Positions 1 to 13,900 of a DNA stretch of 64,000 bases are shown here, in pieces. Numbering within the stretch: the stretch's first letter is position 1; each line of letters begins with the position of its first letter. A program made the translations under genes and the position numbers. The notes beneath the pieces were generated by a model. It saw only the letters and a program-made list of their open reading frames with translations. It did not search any database and was not told where the DNA came from. Source of the stretch: Strongyloides papillosus (lineage: Eukaryota > Nematoda > Chromadorea > Rhabditida > Strongyloididae); assembly GCA_005656395.1 (NCBI GenBank), contig SRSI01000009.1:496001-560000 (forward strand), given 5' to 3'.

Positions 1-1987
1 ATGTCCTCCCACTCAATTATTGCATTAAAACTAAATCATTTTTTAGCATTTGATTTGTGGAAAGGAGTGATGAATAGCCAGAACATTAATCAATTTTTTA
101 TTAGTTTCTCTTAATAATAGCGTGTTAAAATTACTTTGAAAAAAATTATGTTATTATTTTGTAAAAGAAATTAAATAACAAAAAAAAACTATTTATATAT
201 AAAATAAATAATTAAATGTATATATTTCAAGACTACTGATAGAGAGTTAGATAAAATGATGCTGAGGTTTCCGTTTCGAAAAAAAGAACTTTGAAGTATA
301 TTTATAAATTATAAAATAGTTAAATGACATTGGAAGTTAATATAATTTATAAATTTATGTAATTATACGTATAAACATGTATATAATGTTACCAAGAAAA
401 TAATGTTAAAAAAAATAATTCTGTTTTCTAACTATTGTTATATTTTGTATATATGTATATTCCAATAAAATTGTTTTTTTCAATTAAATCATAAATCACA
501 GACGACATAAAATTTTATTGTTTTGTCAATTTAAGAATATCTTAAAATAAAAATAAATTTACATGAAAATGTTATAATTTTTCAATCTTTAGCCGTTTTT
601 AAGAAAAATAGTAGAAGTATTCAAAATCTTAAAATCATTTTAAACATCCTTTTTGTTTTCTTTCAAATAAAATTTTATTTTTAATTTTCTTATTCTTTAA
701 AATATTTATAGAAATTTATGTTCATAAACACTTTTTTATGAAATAATATAATCTTATCAATCCTTGATAGGTATAATACAATGTCACAAAAATTTTTATT
801 TTTCATTAAGTGCAGTAAATTCTAAATTAAACATAACGAACTGTATATTATTTATTACTTTAAAATTTTCTTTCAACTAACTTTTCCTTCTATCATATTT
901 TAAATGAAATGAAAGATTGTCTTTTTTATATTCAAAAATTTTTTCTCCTTTTTCTATCCTCTTTTTATACACACATATTATTTAAAATAAATTTTCATAC
1001 TTTTTATTCCACTTGAAAAAATACTTCTTATCAGAATAGCTTCTTATTTTTGGACAATTCATTTATCATAAACTTAACCCTAAGAAAAATTTGAAGGATA
1101 TCAAGTGTTGCAGTATTTTTAATTCTCTTTATTTATTTACATTTCTTATAAAATATACTATATCCTTTGAGTTTATCAAATTATACATAATATACTTTAT
1201 AAGGTAATTTTATTCTTAACTCTATGGATTGTGAATAAAGTGCAAAAAAATTAAAAAGTAGTTATTAGAATATCTATTTTTAATGCCTTTTCAACTATCT
1301 TTTTTAATTCGAAAAAAGTAAAATTATTCCAATTTTTTATCTTAGTTATCATTAATAATTTCTAAACATCATTTTCCTTATCCTTATCTTTCTATATATG
1401 AATTTTTAAGCACCTAGCTGTTAGTGTATATTTCACATACATATATGAAGATATTCAATGTTTCTTAAAAAAACTCTACCACTTAAATATTTATTGTATC
1501 ACTCAATAAATATATCCACCATTATAATATACATATTTTCATGATAAAATCCTTTTAACCAAGAAGTTCTTATCACTCTCTCATGTTACTTTTAATAACA
1601 CTGGACATCTGTTATATTTCCTCAAAATATATCTAATACTCATTTCTTTTATTTTCCCTACATAACATAGTATGTGCCATAAAGTGTCTTTTCCATAATA
1701 TAAACATATATGTTATATATTGCCATGTATATATATTTATAAATTTTCTCTATTGATTTATTTTTCTCTTTCATTATTACATTATTTTTATTTACTATAA
1801 CATAATTAGTATTTTCTTCTTAATTTTCATTCATAATAAAAAACTTATTGTATGATAAGGGACATAAAACAATAACTATTTATTTTTATAGATTAAAACA
1901 CAGGTCATTTTCTAGTTTCCCTACGATATATTTAAATATTAACAATTTTTTTGTAAATAAAAAGTCATCTAGTGTCATTAGCTAATT
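1..1987. other. AT-rich non-coding 5' flank
   Basis: No reading frame of useful length, no tRNA-like cloverleaf and no clear repeat was seen. The stretch is A/T homopolymer-rich and presumably holds the promoter and 5' UTR of the giant gene that follows. An in-frame TAG at 1979-1981 lies directly before that gene's ATG. Confidence 0.6.
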
Positions 1988-4900
1988 ATGGAATATTTTA
2001 TGAAAAATTTTGAAATACCAAAAGAGAAAAATAGAAAAGAAAGGAGAAATAATAAAAATATATTTGATAAATTATATAAATTACTCAAAAAAACATCTTA
2101 CCATGACATTACAAATGACGATGGTGAATGGAACAACAATAATAATAAATATGATAAAAGTAATAATTTAATCCCAGAAGATGGTATATTAACATCCAAT
2201 GAAATATATACAAAAATATTTAAAAATCTTATTACAATAGTTAAACCATCAAATTTTGTTGCTAGTTGTATGGCAAGAAATTGTATCTCAAAAGCTGACA
2301 TCTTATTTGATATTGATGGTTGCGAATTTAATGAGGAACATTTAATAAATAATGTTAATTTAATATCTATATTAGATAGGAATATTGTGGAAAATTTTAT
2401 TAGAAAACAAAAAGCTTATAAAAATGGTATTTTTGACTCGACTACCGAAGATTCTGAGGGTAATGATATTTGTAATTTTAATAAAAATCATACAAAACCA
2501 CCATCAACGAGTTTAATTTTTTCTGGTTACCAAGTTATATTTTCAATTATCCTTGATCTTCAGGATCAAAATCCACATATGTGTATAAAAGCATTACAAG
2601 AATTAAAAAGGCAACTTGAATGTATTCCTTTTCGTAAGTTACATTACACAAATACCGGTAAATTTAAAAATAATAACATCTTCCAAATGGTTGAGGGTCC
2701 AGCAAATGAAATTGAATTGATGACACATTCAATGGCAACGAAACTAAAAATATTACGCCTTCATTATAATAAAACAATCGGTGATTTGGCACAAAATTGT
2801 TTATTGGCCCTGTCGATAGCTTATGGTTCTATAAATATGATTTTTGATATTATAACAAGTATTATAATTAATGAAAGATCAACATCTGAAAGGTTAGTTG
2901 GATCAGGGGAATTTTTCAAGCAACAACAATGTTATGGAAATGATGATTATAATAAGTTGCCATATAATTTTTATCAGTTTCTTTTATTTATTCAAAAGAT
3001 GTCTCTATCTTGTGGATGGAATTTAGATAGATATTTAGATTCCTGGTACGAAGATACAATTGACAATCACTCATTATTATGTCAATTTGATGTTAAACTT
3101 AAATCAACATTGACAAGAAATGAAAATAAATCTCATTCTTCCATAATATCTGATGGGAGTTACCTTTATATCCTTAATTATATTGGTTTATTTAAAGTTG
3201 GTACAGGTTTTAATGAAACGAAACGTGGGCATATCTACATGTCAAATGTAACAATATTTTCCAATGAAAATAAAAATTTATATTTATTCCAAAAAAATAA
3301 GCGTGAATATCTATTAATTGATAGCACTACTATATCTCCCAGTGAATTTAATTTTCATAAAACATTCCTCCTTATTGATAAGGGAACATTAGAAGATTTA
3401 TACCATATTGTTGTCAAAGCACCAGCAATCTCAACTAAAACAACCTTTAAAGATCATTTATATTTTGTTGATAATAGTAGAAAAGAAAGTTATGATAATA
3501 GTAAATTAATGTTTACCTGTCTTGATGAAAAAACTAATGATTTAGTTATTGAGGAGTTGGAGATTAATGAAATGTTTGAAGCTATCCAAAAGAATGTTGA
3601 TCAAGAAGAGAAAGAGTGTTATGTTAAACAAAGGTATCAATTAGTTTATTATTCTTTTGCTAAAATTAATCCGTCATCTTATGGTAATGATATTGAAAAA
3701 ATTAAAATACCTAAATATCTTTATCAAAAAGGCATTAAAGATTTTTATGAAATTAAAGATTCATCTAATAAGGAGGTAAAAGGAAAAGTATTATTAACTG
3801 TATGTGGAGATTTATGGTATTGTGGTAATTGTCAAAAATTCGGTTTTCAAGATTATGGTGATGAAGTTGAGAGTGATGTTGAGGATGATGATGATGACAT
3901 AAACATTATTTGTGAAGGAAAACATTCTAATGAATGGAAATGGAAAAAATTTACTTTATCTAATTTCTATATAATAGATAACGATAATGAAAAAATAAAA
4001 CATATAAGTTATACACATGAAGTAGCAGATTCAATGTTACTTACTCTTGATAACGGTAAAATACTATTACTAGGTAAAAGTATTTTTACAATACCATTAG
4101 TGAAAGGAAATGAATTTATTAATACTCCTACAAAAATGACATCACCAAATAATTTTATACCATCGTTATACGTTAAGGAGGAAGTATTACTTGATAATGA
4201 TAAAAATCAAAAGATATCAATACCCATTAGGAGAATAAGATTTAATTACAATAAAAAGAAGATCGTTAAAGCTATATTAAGGAAAGATTTTTGTTTTCTC
4301 CTCTCTGAAACTGGGATGAGTTATATGATACCACTACCAAAATTAGGTAAAAATAGTTGTTTTATCAAAACTATACCTGAGACACCAGAAGTTGCAAGTT
4401 TAGAAAGTATACCTATTAAAGATATAGTTTTTGGTAAACGTCATGGCGTTGCATTAGATAAAAATGGTAAAGTATGGACATTAGGTGAAAATGATAAATT
4501 TCAATGTGGTAGAGAGAGTAGAAATGACGATAATGATATATCAAAAGGAAGTAATCATCCTATTAATAATCAAAATCAATATTCAATATCAAGAAATGAG
4601 GATAATTCTCCAGTTAGAGTATCAACCAGAAATATACCAGTGAATTTATTATGCCGTAATGATAATCATTATTTCTCACCTGATGATCCCCCAACAATAT
4701 GTGTTATTTGTAATAAATGTAGTGCTAGAGGTAATAGGTGTAGTTATGCTATGACACACTCTGATGGTACAATAAATAACAAAAAAACAAATGGTACATT
4801 AAAAAAAGGTGATTTATGTAAATGTTTAACAAAAAGTAATGGAAAAGTTATTGGAGTATGTTGTAGATGTGGTATTTGTAAGACCTGTGCAACAACTTAC

Positions 4901-7900
4901 TGTAATTATATTAGAGAAGCTCATAAACAACCTGATGAAGGTAAAAAAAGAAGTACGAGAAATGAGGTGATCAATTACGAATGGGCATTACCATTACCTA
5001 TAAACGAGATAGTTATTGATATTAAAGCTGGTAGTAATCATACACTTTTATTAACTAAAGATGGGTCTGTTTATACATTTGGTTGTAATGATTACGGACA
5101 ATTAGGTATTGAAAATTTGGAGGAAGAGAGAAAAAAGAAGAAATATATTTATAAGGTTTCATTTGGTGATCAAAAATCTAAGATTGATCAAATAGTAGCT
5201 GGTCCCAACATATCAATAGCTAAGACAGACACTGGTTTAATATGGGTATGGGGGTTGATAGAAAAAGGTAGTAAAAGTGAAAATAAACCAAAAACTATAA
5301 AAACAAAACCAACTTTATTAAACGATATAATAAAAAAACTAACAAATGATAATTTAAAAATAAAAGGAGAGAAAATATTAAAAAATTGTTACTGTGCATG
5401 GTTTTATATGTCAAATGATTCATTAATACTTCAATTACGTAAAAATTTACTACAATCAAATTATTGTGATACCAAATCAAGTGCTAGTCAGCTAAAATTA
5501 AATGATTGCAAAATTATCGCTGACAACGATTGTTATGTAATAATGCCAAAGAAAGTGACAAAAAATCAGATGCCAAAATATATTTTGTTAAATAGAAAAA
5601 ATACCGGAACATTTACACAATATATTCCATTTGTCAATAATTCACTTTACCCAAAGACATCAATATCATTTGACATTATTAATAATGATGTTATATGGTG
5701 TTATGATTCAATTGAAATGACAGTCAAGTGTTACAAAAAATATTTATTAAAATTACAACAACATCACATCAATGATTATGAAGATAGGACAACTAAATTG
5801 AATATTCATGAAAATATTCTTGTACAGGAGGCGTTAGAAAAATTTAATCTACCTGAGTATATGATATGTGATAATCTATCATATACTTCAACTATTAATA
5901 AATTATCAGATACTCAAGTAGGATTAATATATTTAAAATCAATCTTATCATACACAATCATAAGTTCCCTCTCTCATTCATCCTATGAAAATTGTTACTT
6001 ACGTGAAGAAAGAAGTTACGATCCAGAAAATTTTAAAGCATGTATAAAAAATGAAAGTAATGCTAACATTTTTCCATATCCGAATTTAACAAGATACATT
6101 GGTAGTAAAGTAAATGATAAAAATAGTTTTAAAATATTCAAAGTATCAAGATTTACAGCTTACTCTAATGGATGGTCATATTATATACCAAATGCCTTAA
6201 CTGCCGTTGAAGCTATCTCATTTAAAAGTAATAAAATTATCAATTTATGTGGTATTGGTTTATTTGGTGGTAAAGGTAATTATAAAGCAAATGTTCGTAT
6301 TTATAAATTAAAAGGTTGTAAAAGAATTGAAGATTATGGTAACGATGATGAATTTGCTGAGATGTTAGGTAATGAAGAAGTTATGTATGAGACTGGTGTT
6401 CAAAGATTTAGTAGTAGGAGAGAAATTGATATTTATTGTGTTAATCTTAAAAAACCAATCAAATTAGAAAAAGATGAATGGTATACGGTTGTTGTTAATA
6501 TGACTGGTGAACCAGGTTTTTGTGGAAAAAATGGTAAAGAAAAGGTCAGAATCAATTCTAATAATGGCAAAGAAGACAAAGATGGTGATATTATTATTAC
6601 ATTTAAAAGTAGTCTGGCTGCTAACAATGGTACAGACGTTAAGGTTGGTCAAGTTCCAGAGTTATTTATTGAAGTACCTAAAAAAGATATTCATGACAAT
6701 GATAATAAAGGTGATACCAACACAATATTAACTTCACCTGCTTTAAGCACATTAAATGTTGTGATGGCTGAGACTGTCATAGGTACAATGACAGATGAAG
6801 TATATAATTTAAATACATTAATTGGTCTCCATACAGATGGAATATCAAATTTACTAAAAATAATTGAGTGCACAATTGATGGTTGTTTTGGTATAAAACA
6901 AGAACAATCATGTTATACTGAGATAAATAGTAGTTTACCAAATTTAGATGATGCTAAATGGAATAAAGAAAGATCAATATCAATTTGTGTTATGGGAATA
7001 AAAATGTTAACATATTGCATGAAAATAAGGTACCCAAAAGAGTATTTTAATTATAAGACAAATGATAATTTAAAACAAAAATACCGTTATATATCAAATC
7101 CACTAAATATTGACTTCCTCTATACTGAAGTTGATGCTGATATAATAATAAGATTTTATCAATTATTGACATGTATCTTAAAACAGACATCAAAACGAGT
7201 TAATTGTAATGATGAAGCAATATATTCATTAGCCTCCCAGACATCAGAAACATTCATATCATGTGGTTATTTATTTTTCTCTATCAAAGAAGTAATTATG
7301 GGGAATTTGATTAAATGTATCATTCGTTCAGATATGAATAAAAAAATAATTGTAGAAAACTTTAATTATTGGAAATTATACTCACTTTTAAAGTTTATCT
7401 ATGATAATAAGGAAGATGGACATATTGATGATTTATACTCATTTATGAAATTTTATGAACCAAATTTTTGTGGTAATGAATTTGGTCGTCGAAGTAGTGG
7501 GTGTAATGTTTTTGAAAATACCAAATTTGGCTATGATTTGGGACAGAGACTGATAACATCAATTGATACAATCGGCTATGGGAATGGAACACTGGTCCAG
7601 AGGGAGATTGATGTCACGACAGATGATTTTGATAAAGCTTCAAAACCAATAAACATTATTAAATTTCTATTTGGCTTTGCTTTTGAAAACTCACATAATA
7701 AAAATAATCGAGATTGCGAGTATGGTGAAAATTATAAGAAAATAAGATTTAAATTAAAAAAAATAGCTCAGGAACTTTTAATATGTACATTCAAAAAAAT
7801 TATCAAAAGTTATTCAAATATGTGTTTACAACAAAGTATTATGTCAAGTTATTGTAGATTTTCTAAAATTAGTGGTACAAAAAATTGGGAATATCTTAAT

Positions 7901-10900
7901 AATATTAATGTTAAAACAGGTATCAATAACAGTAATAGTAAAAAAGGAAGTTTAACAGGACTCCAGGAGAGATCAGTTGATGCAATATCATTTTCAATAA
8001 ATCATACAGGAGTTATTTTGTATGGTTTCAGCATTTTTACTGGTTCATTGATAGTTGAAAAAATGGAAGACATTAATTGTATGTTTGAGGGTGAGATAAT
8101 AGAAATCAATGAAGGTGATGATAAAGAAAATCACAAGGTACTTGATCATGTAACGGGATCAGTAAATTTGTTAAAATCTTCCAAAACTCAACCATGGAAT
8201 AATGACGTTGTTGAGGATGGATGTGAAACATTCCAATGTCATGATATATTTTTTTCAAAATCTATTCTATTATCACCTAATATGATATATACAATTAAGA
8301 TAAGTTTTTATTTCTCACTACCACTCATAACAGCAGTAAGTTTACCAAATTGTTGTTATGTAACATATTTTGGCGAAAATGGTACATCACATCTCCAATT
8401 AGTTAATGGAACAAAAATAACATTTTTTAGTAGTGAATTATGTAATAATGGTACAACAGTAGCCAGAGGACAAATACCAAGAATATTATATGGTATCAGA
8501 GAGGAACAGTCAAGAGTCGTTGATAGAGAGACAACAAAAGAAATCTTAAGGAATTTAGCTGATGTAATAATTGGGAATGTTGTTGAGAATACAAAAAATT
8601 TGATTGTCAATGAGAAGGTTCTCCTTGAGATGAGGGATAAAGATGACGAAATTTGTGATGACAAAAATGCTTCAAAAATAATAGATTTAAATTTTATGAT
8701 TGATATTATAAATTACTCTCATATCTTCTCAGAGTTGGACAAAAGAAATACATCTATTATTTTGTCGAACATCCAAACATTAGTTAAAGCTATTGGTCCA
8801 ATATTAATGGAAATGAAATGTAGATATTATAGTACAAATATCTTCCCTGAAAATAAGATACTCTTATCAAATTATTGTCGATTGTATAATGGAACAAATA
8901 TTCAGGTTGTTGAATCAATTCACCCCTACAAGAGAGGAACATTTACAACACAATTTGTTAAGCTACATAATAAAGTTGACTACATGACATTACTTTTTCA
9001 TCAAGATTGTTGTACTCATTCATCAAATGATAAGTTAACAATTTACCTAGTTGAAGAAAATGTGGATGAAAAAGATTTTTGTAATGTCAATGATATTCTC
9101 ATTAGTGGAAATTTAGAAAAAAATTTCATCAAAATTTGTACATTTTATGGGAAAGGAAAAAATTTCGAAAAAAATAATAACGGTAACTGGCCAATTGAAT
9201 TTATAACTTTACCAGGTAGATGTTTACTGTTTGTCTTTGAATCAATTACCGGTGATGGAAAAAATTTACTATCACAGGAGGAGGAAAATACCTTGTGTTG
9301 GGGTTTTAAATGTACAGTAACGGGTTATAAAAATTTTATCAATGAAAATAGGTATTATGGTGTTTGGAATGAGATGAATATGATTGAAAGATTAGAGATA
9401 TTGGAAAAGGAACTTGTCTTTATAACATCTGATGGTTGTAAATTACTAATGCTGAATCAGAATAAAAAAAATTTAAATGAAGGAATGATTGGATGGTGTG
9501 AGGAGAATGAAAGGGGTAAAAATTTCTATGAATTTATTACTAAACATGAGAACATTTTAAAAAAAGGACTTGTTATTGATATTAAACTTCATATTAAGGA
9601 TATCATTGAAGATTGTAGTGTTGAGGAGATGTATTTGGATAATTTATTTGAAGTGGAGGATGATTTAATTAGTAGAATGGGTAATGAACATACCAATGAG
9701 AAGTCATTTTTCAATGATTTTATTGATGATAAACTATATTCTAAAGGTAGTATATTTTTAAGAAATATTCTTTTTGGTGGTAATGAAAATGATGAAATTG
9801 GTAGTGATAGATATGGTAATATCATGGCATATGTTGATACTTTAGATAATCTATTGACAGAATTTGTTGATTTACGTACCTGTGAATTAGAAGTCTACTT
9901 ACCTGGAAAAGATGAGGATGATTGTGATACAAATAATGGTAATTTAGAACCAATTCAAGAACAAATACTTGTCGGACAAAAAATTATCTTCAGATTAATT
10001 TTAAAAGATCAACACGGTAAAATATTAAGAAATATTGATAATCTAAAAAAATGTTTCATTGAGATAAGAGAATCTATTGGTGAGGTCATCCAAAACAATA
10101 TACAATACTCTAACGTTGTACCACCATATATTTCAAATATAAATAATTATGATAGCTTTGAGGAAGGATATGAGGGTAGGAAAAGAGCACAATTATTTTC
10201 ATTAATAGCATCACATCCATATAAACCATCAATAGCAATGAAATCAAAATACATGGCAATGACAATAAATCCAATATTTCAAGATTATTCATTTGAGGAA
10301 ATAAGATGGAGTTATATGACGGGTATGAAAAAAGTGACAAAGGAAAGGTATGAATTCATTTGTGATAATGAGACAAATACTCGTATTGTTGAGTGGGTAC
10401 CAAAAAAGAAAGGTATTTACAAAATATTAGGATACCTTGAGGATCGCCAATTTTTGGTAAGCAAAAACATTTGCCTAAATGTTGAAGATGTAGAGAGAGT
10501 AAGAATAAAAGGCAAGAAAACAATTCTATCATTTTCAACACCAAATAAAGAAAGGATATTAAAAGCAAGTTGGGATTATAATTTAAATAATTCTGGTGTT
10601 CGTATAAGACATGCTCCATCTCTTCAATCATATACTATTGGTGCTATTAATCATACAACAAGATTTAATTTTGTTGATCTTATTGATAATAAAGATGGTA
10701 CCTGGTTAAAAGTTAATATTAATGAAGATGGTTTAAAAAATTTTCTTTTTAATAAAAATGAAATTGGTCTTCCTGAAAAGGAATGGCAATATGGATATAT
10801 CTTACAATATAGTAAAATATTAAATATGGAATTGATAAAAAGAGAAGATTTATTATCTAATGATAAAGATACAAGTAGAAGTCCATTTGAAGTTGACATG

Positions 10901-13900
10901 TCACATATATCTAATGATATCAAAGATCTATCATCTAATATTAATAACTTCCCTAAAGAATCTAGAAATGCATTTGAAAGTAATTGGAATAACAAAGAAA
11001 AACCAATTAAGAATAACAAAATAATTTATAATGACAAAAGGATTCTATTAACACCATTCGTATTTAAAAGTTGCAGAGCATTATTTGCATCCTATCTATG
11101 GCACACAAATAAATCACCAATAATAGTTGAAATACTAAATAAATGGACTGGTGAAAATAAAGATATTGAAAATGAAGATTTTATCCATGAGTTAAAAAAT
11201 TTATGGAAAAAAATTATTAAAGAGGTGTTAAAGTATCTTGAAAATCAAAGGTATATCATGTCAAGTATCGAAAGTATGCGAGCTTCAATTCCTGAATCTG
11301 ATTTGATGTACCATAATAATTATATGATATATGACACACCAACAAAAGATTCATCATTAAAAAACAATGGTAACACAATTGCTCCACCATTATCACCAGT
11401 AGGTAATTCAAAAATTCCAGTATCACCATTATTAAAAAATAACCCTCTCCATGGACAAACAAATATGGGACATTGTGAGCTATGTAATAAATATTTTGAT
11501 AAACCAATAACTTCACATATGAAAAATTCACATCCCGGTTGTGGTGCACCATCCGGTGGAAAAGGATATAATTCAGCTGGTAATTATACAAGTGGATGGT
11601 CTGGTTCATGTGGTGAGGGTGCTCCAGGTAACTGTTCTTGGTATATATTATGCATAAAATGTCGTGAAAAATACATTAATATGGAGATTACTAATGCTAA
11701 TAGGAATGCTTTCTCATATGGAACTGGCGTCACTGAGGAAGATAATACTAAAAATAGTAGTAAAGATGAGTTAGAAGAAAGTATCATTGAAAATAGATTG
11801 GAGGAAGACATAATAAAAAAAGCAGTATTCTTATTAAAATTAAATCCTTATATCAATGGAAATGGCAACGGTAAAAAAAGTATTCATCAAACAAAAATTG
11901 ATGATTATGATGATGAAGTGTTTACTAATACTGATCCATCTGAACCAGAAATTCTTAATTCAATATTAAAAAGAAAATCTAGTATAAGGAGGATAAAATA
12001 CTCAGGAAATGATTTGTTATTAGGTAGCCACAATGCCAATGCTATATCTGATCCAGGACCATCTAAATTTTCAAATACCTTAACTGAAGAAAATATCGAT
12101 GAATTAAAGAAAAGCGATATCAAGAAACCAAAGAATAATAAAAATTTGAAAGCAAATAAGGAGGCTTATAGAAGGACTGCTAGGAGTCAAGGAACTTATC
12201 AGGAGTATGAAGATGTAAATAAAGGAACATACTCATTCCTTGAAACATCATTATTTCCTAAAAATGTGGATATTAAAAAAATTGAGAATGAAATATTTTC
12301 ATTTGTTTTTGACAATACTCCATCTGTCGATTTGAATTTAATCAAAAATCACTTGAAAAATTGTATTAAAACATCATTCTTATTATCATTTACCTATCAA
12401 ACATTTTTAAATTTAATTAGAATAGTCTCATCAGATGAATCAATAGAGGATATCTTATTCGAGCATGTTGAAACACTAACAATATTTAGTACCAATATGT
12501 ACAACTATATTTCAACAAAGCAAAAAAAGTCATACTCATTCTTTAAGAATCTGAAAATACTTCCACATCCTGGAAAGGTATGCCTTTTAAGTGGTGAAGA
12601 ATTAGTTAAAGAGGTTGTAGATGATTTTCACAATTTTATTGTATCACTATCATTAATAATCAAAGCAGAGGATGAAGTTAAAGAAGTTCAGGATATGACA
12701 ATAATTGAAAGAGATAAATTTATAAGATTAAAAAATATATGTTTCAAAAATTGGAATTTCCAATATACGTATTTTGATAAGGATATCCTTAAAGAGTTAT
12801 GTTGTATTGTTAAAATATTAGGTTCTATTATGTCATCAGGAACCTCAAAAGAAGGAATAAAAATATTCTTGAACAAATTAAAGGAGATAAAAGATCCATC
12901 CTATAGCTTATGGGCTCATCCAGAAACTGATTGTGAAGTTAAGAAATTTGTCAATATAACTAGAAAATTAAAAATTGAATCATCATCTAATAGTGAAATT
13001 TTGAATGCTATTATGGAGGATAACTTAGAAACTTTCTGGGAATCTTCTGATGACAATAAAAGTAAGGAAAGATATATTGAAATTGAATTTGGTAATCTGG
13101 CAATCCTAAAACATAAGGAGAAGGGTGGTAATGTAGCATCAAGTACCATTAGAGAAGTCCCAGAAATTATAACAATATATGTGGATAATTCAATTGATGA
13201 GAAAAATTTTTATATTAATGAGGTTGTCTTTAAAGCATACACCTTTAATTTGGAAGGTCCTTATGATGACAATAAAATTGATGGAAATTGTGAATTTATT
13301 GTTTTGAAGGATGTTAAATTGAAGAAAACTTTTAAAGGATGGGTTAATTGTTATTTGGGAAAAATAAGATATGATTTAAAGAAATTAAGAGTTACTTTAA
13401 GAAGTCCCAATCCATTGGTACGTATAAGACATTTAATGATCCTTGCTGGGGAGGATAATGTAATGGGAAGGAAAATTGGATGTCCTGAAGAGGATTATGA
13501 GGTGGTAGAAGATGATAATGTGGTAGATGAAGAAGAAATGATGAGAAGTAATACTATTCATGGAAGCACCTTAGAAGATAGTTTCTTAGATGAAGATAAT
13601 TCATCATCTAACAACACTCCTAAAGTTGAATCTGATGCATTTATATTATTTAAAGCAATAACAGGACAAGTTTTCGAGGAAAATTTAAATGAACCATGTG
13701 ATGAGGGAATTGGTGAGGATGGAAAAAGATTTGACGATACAAAAGTTGTCAATGTTAAAGGTAGTAGTGAATCAAAATTACGAAATGAAATATTAGATTA
13801 TTTGTTTTCTAAAAATCATTTAGAACCAATAAAAGGATATGTTAGTGTTCAAATAATGAAAGCTCTCCAAAAAGAGATATCATTATTGAAGGAGAGTCAA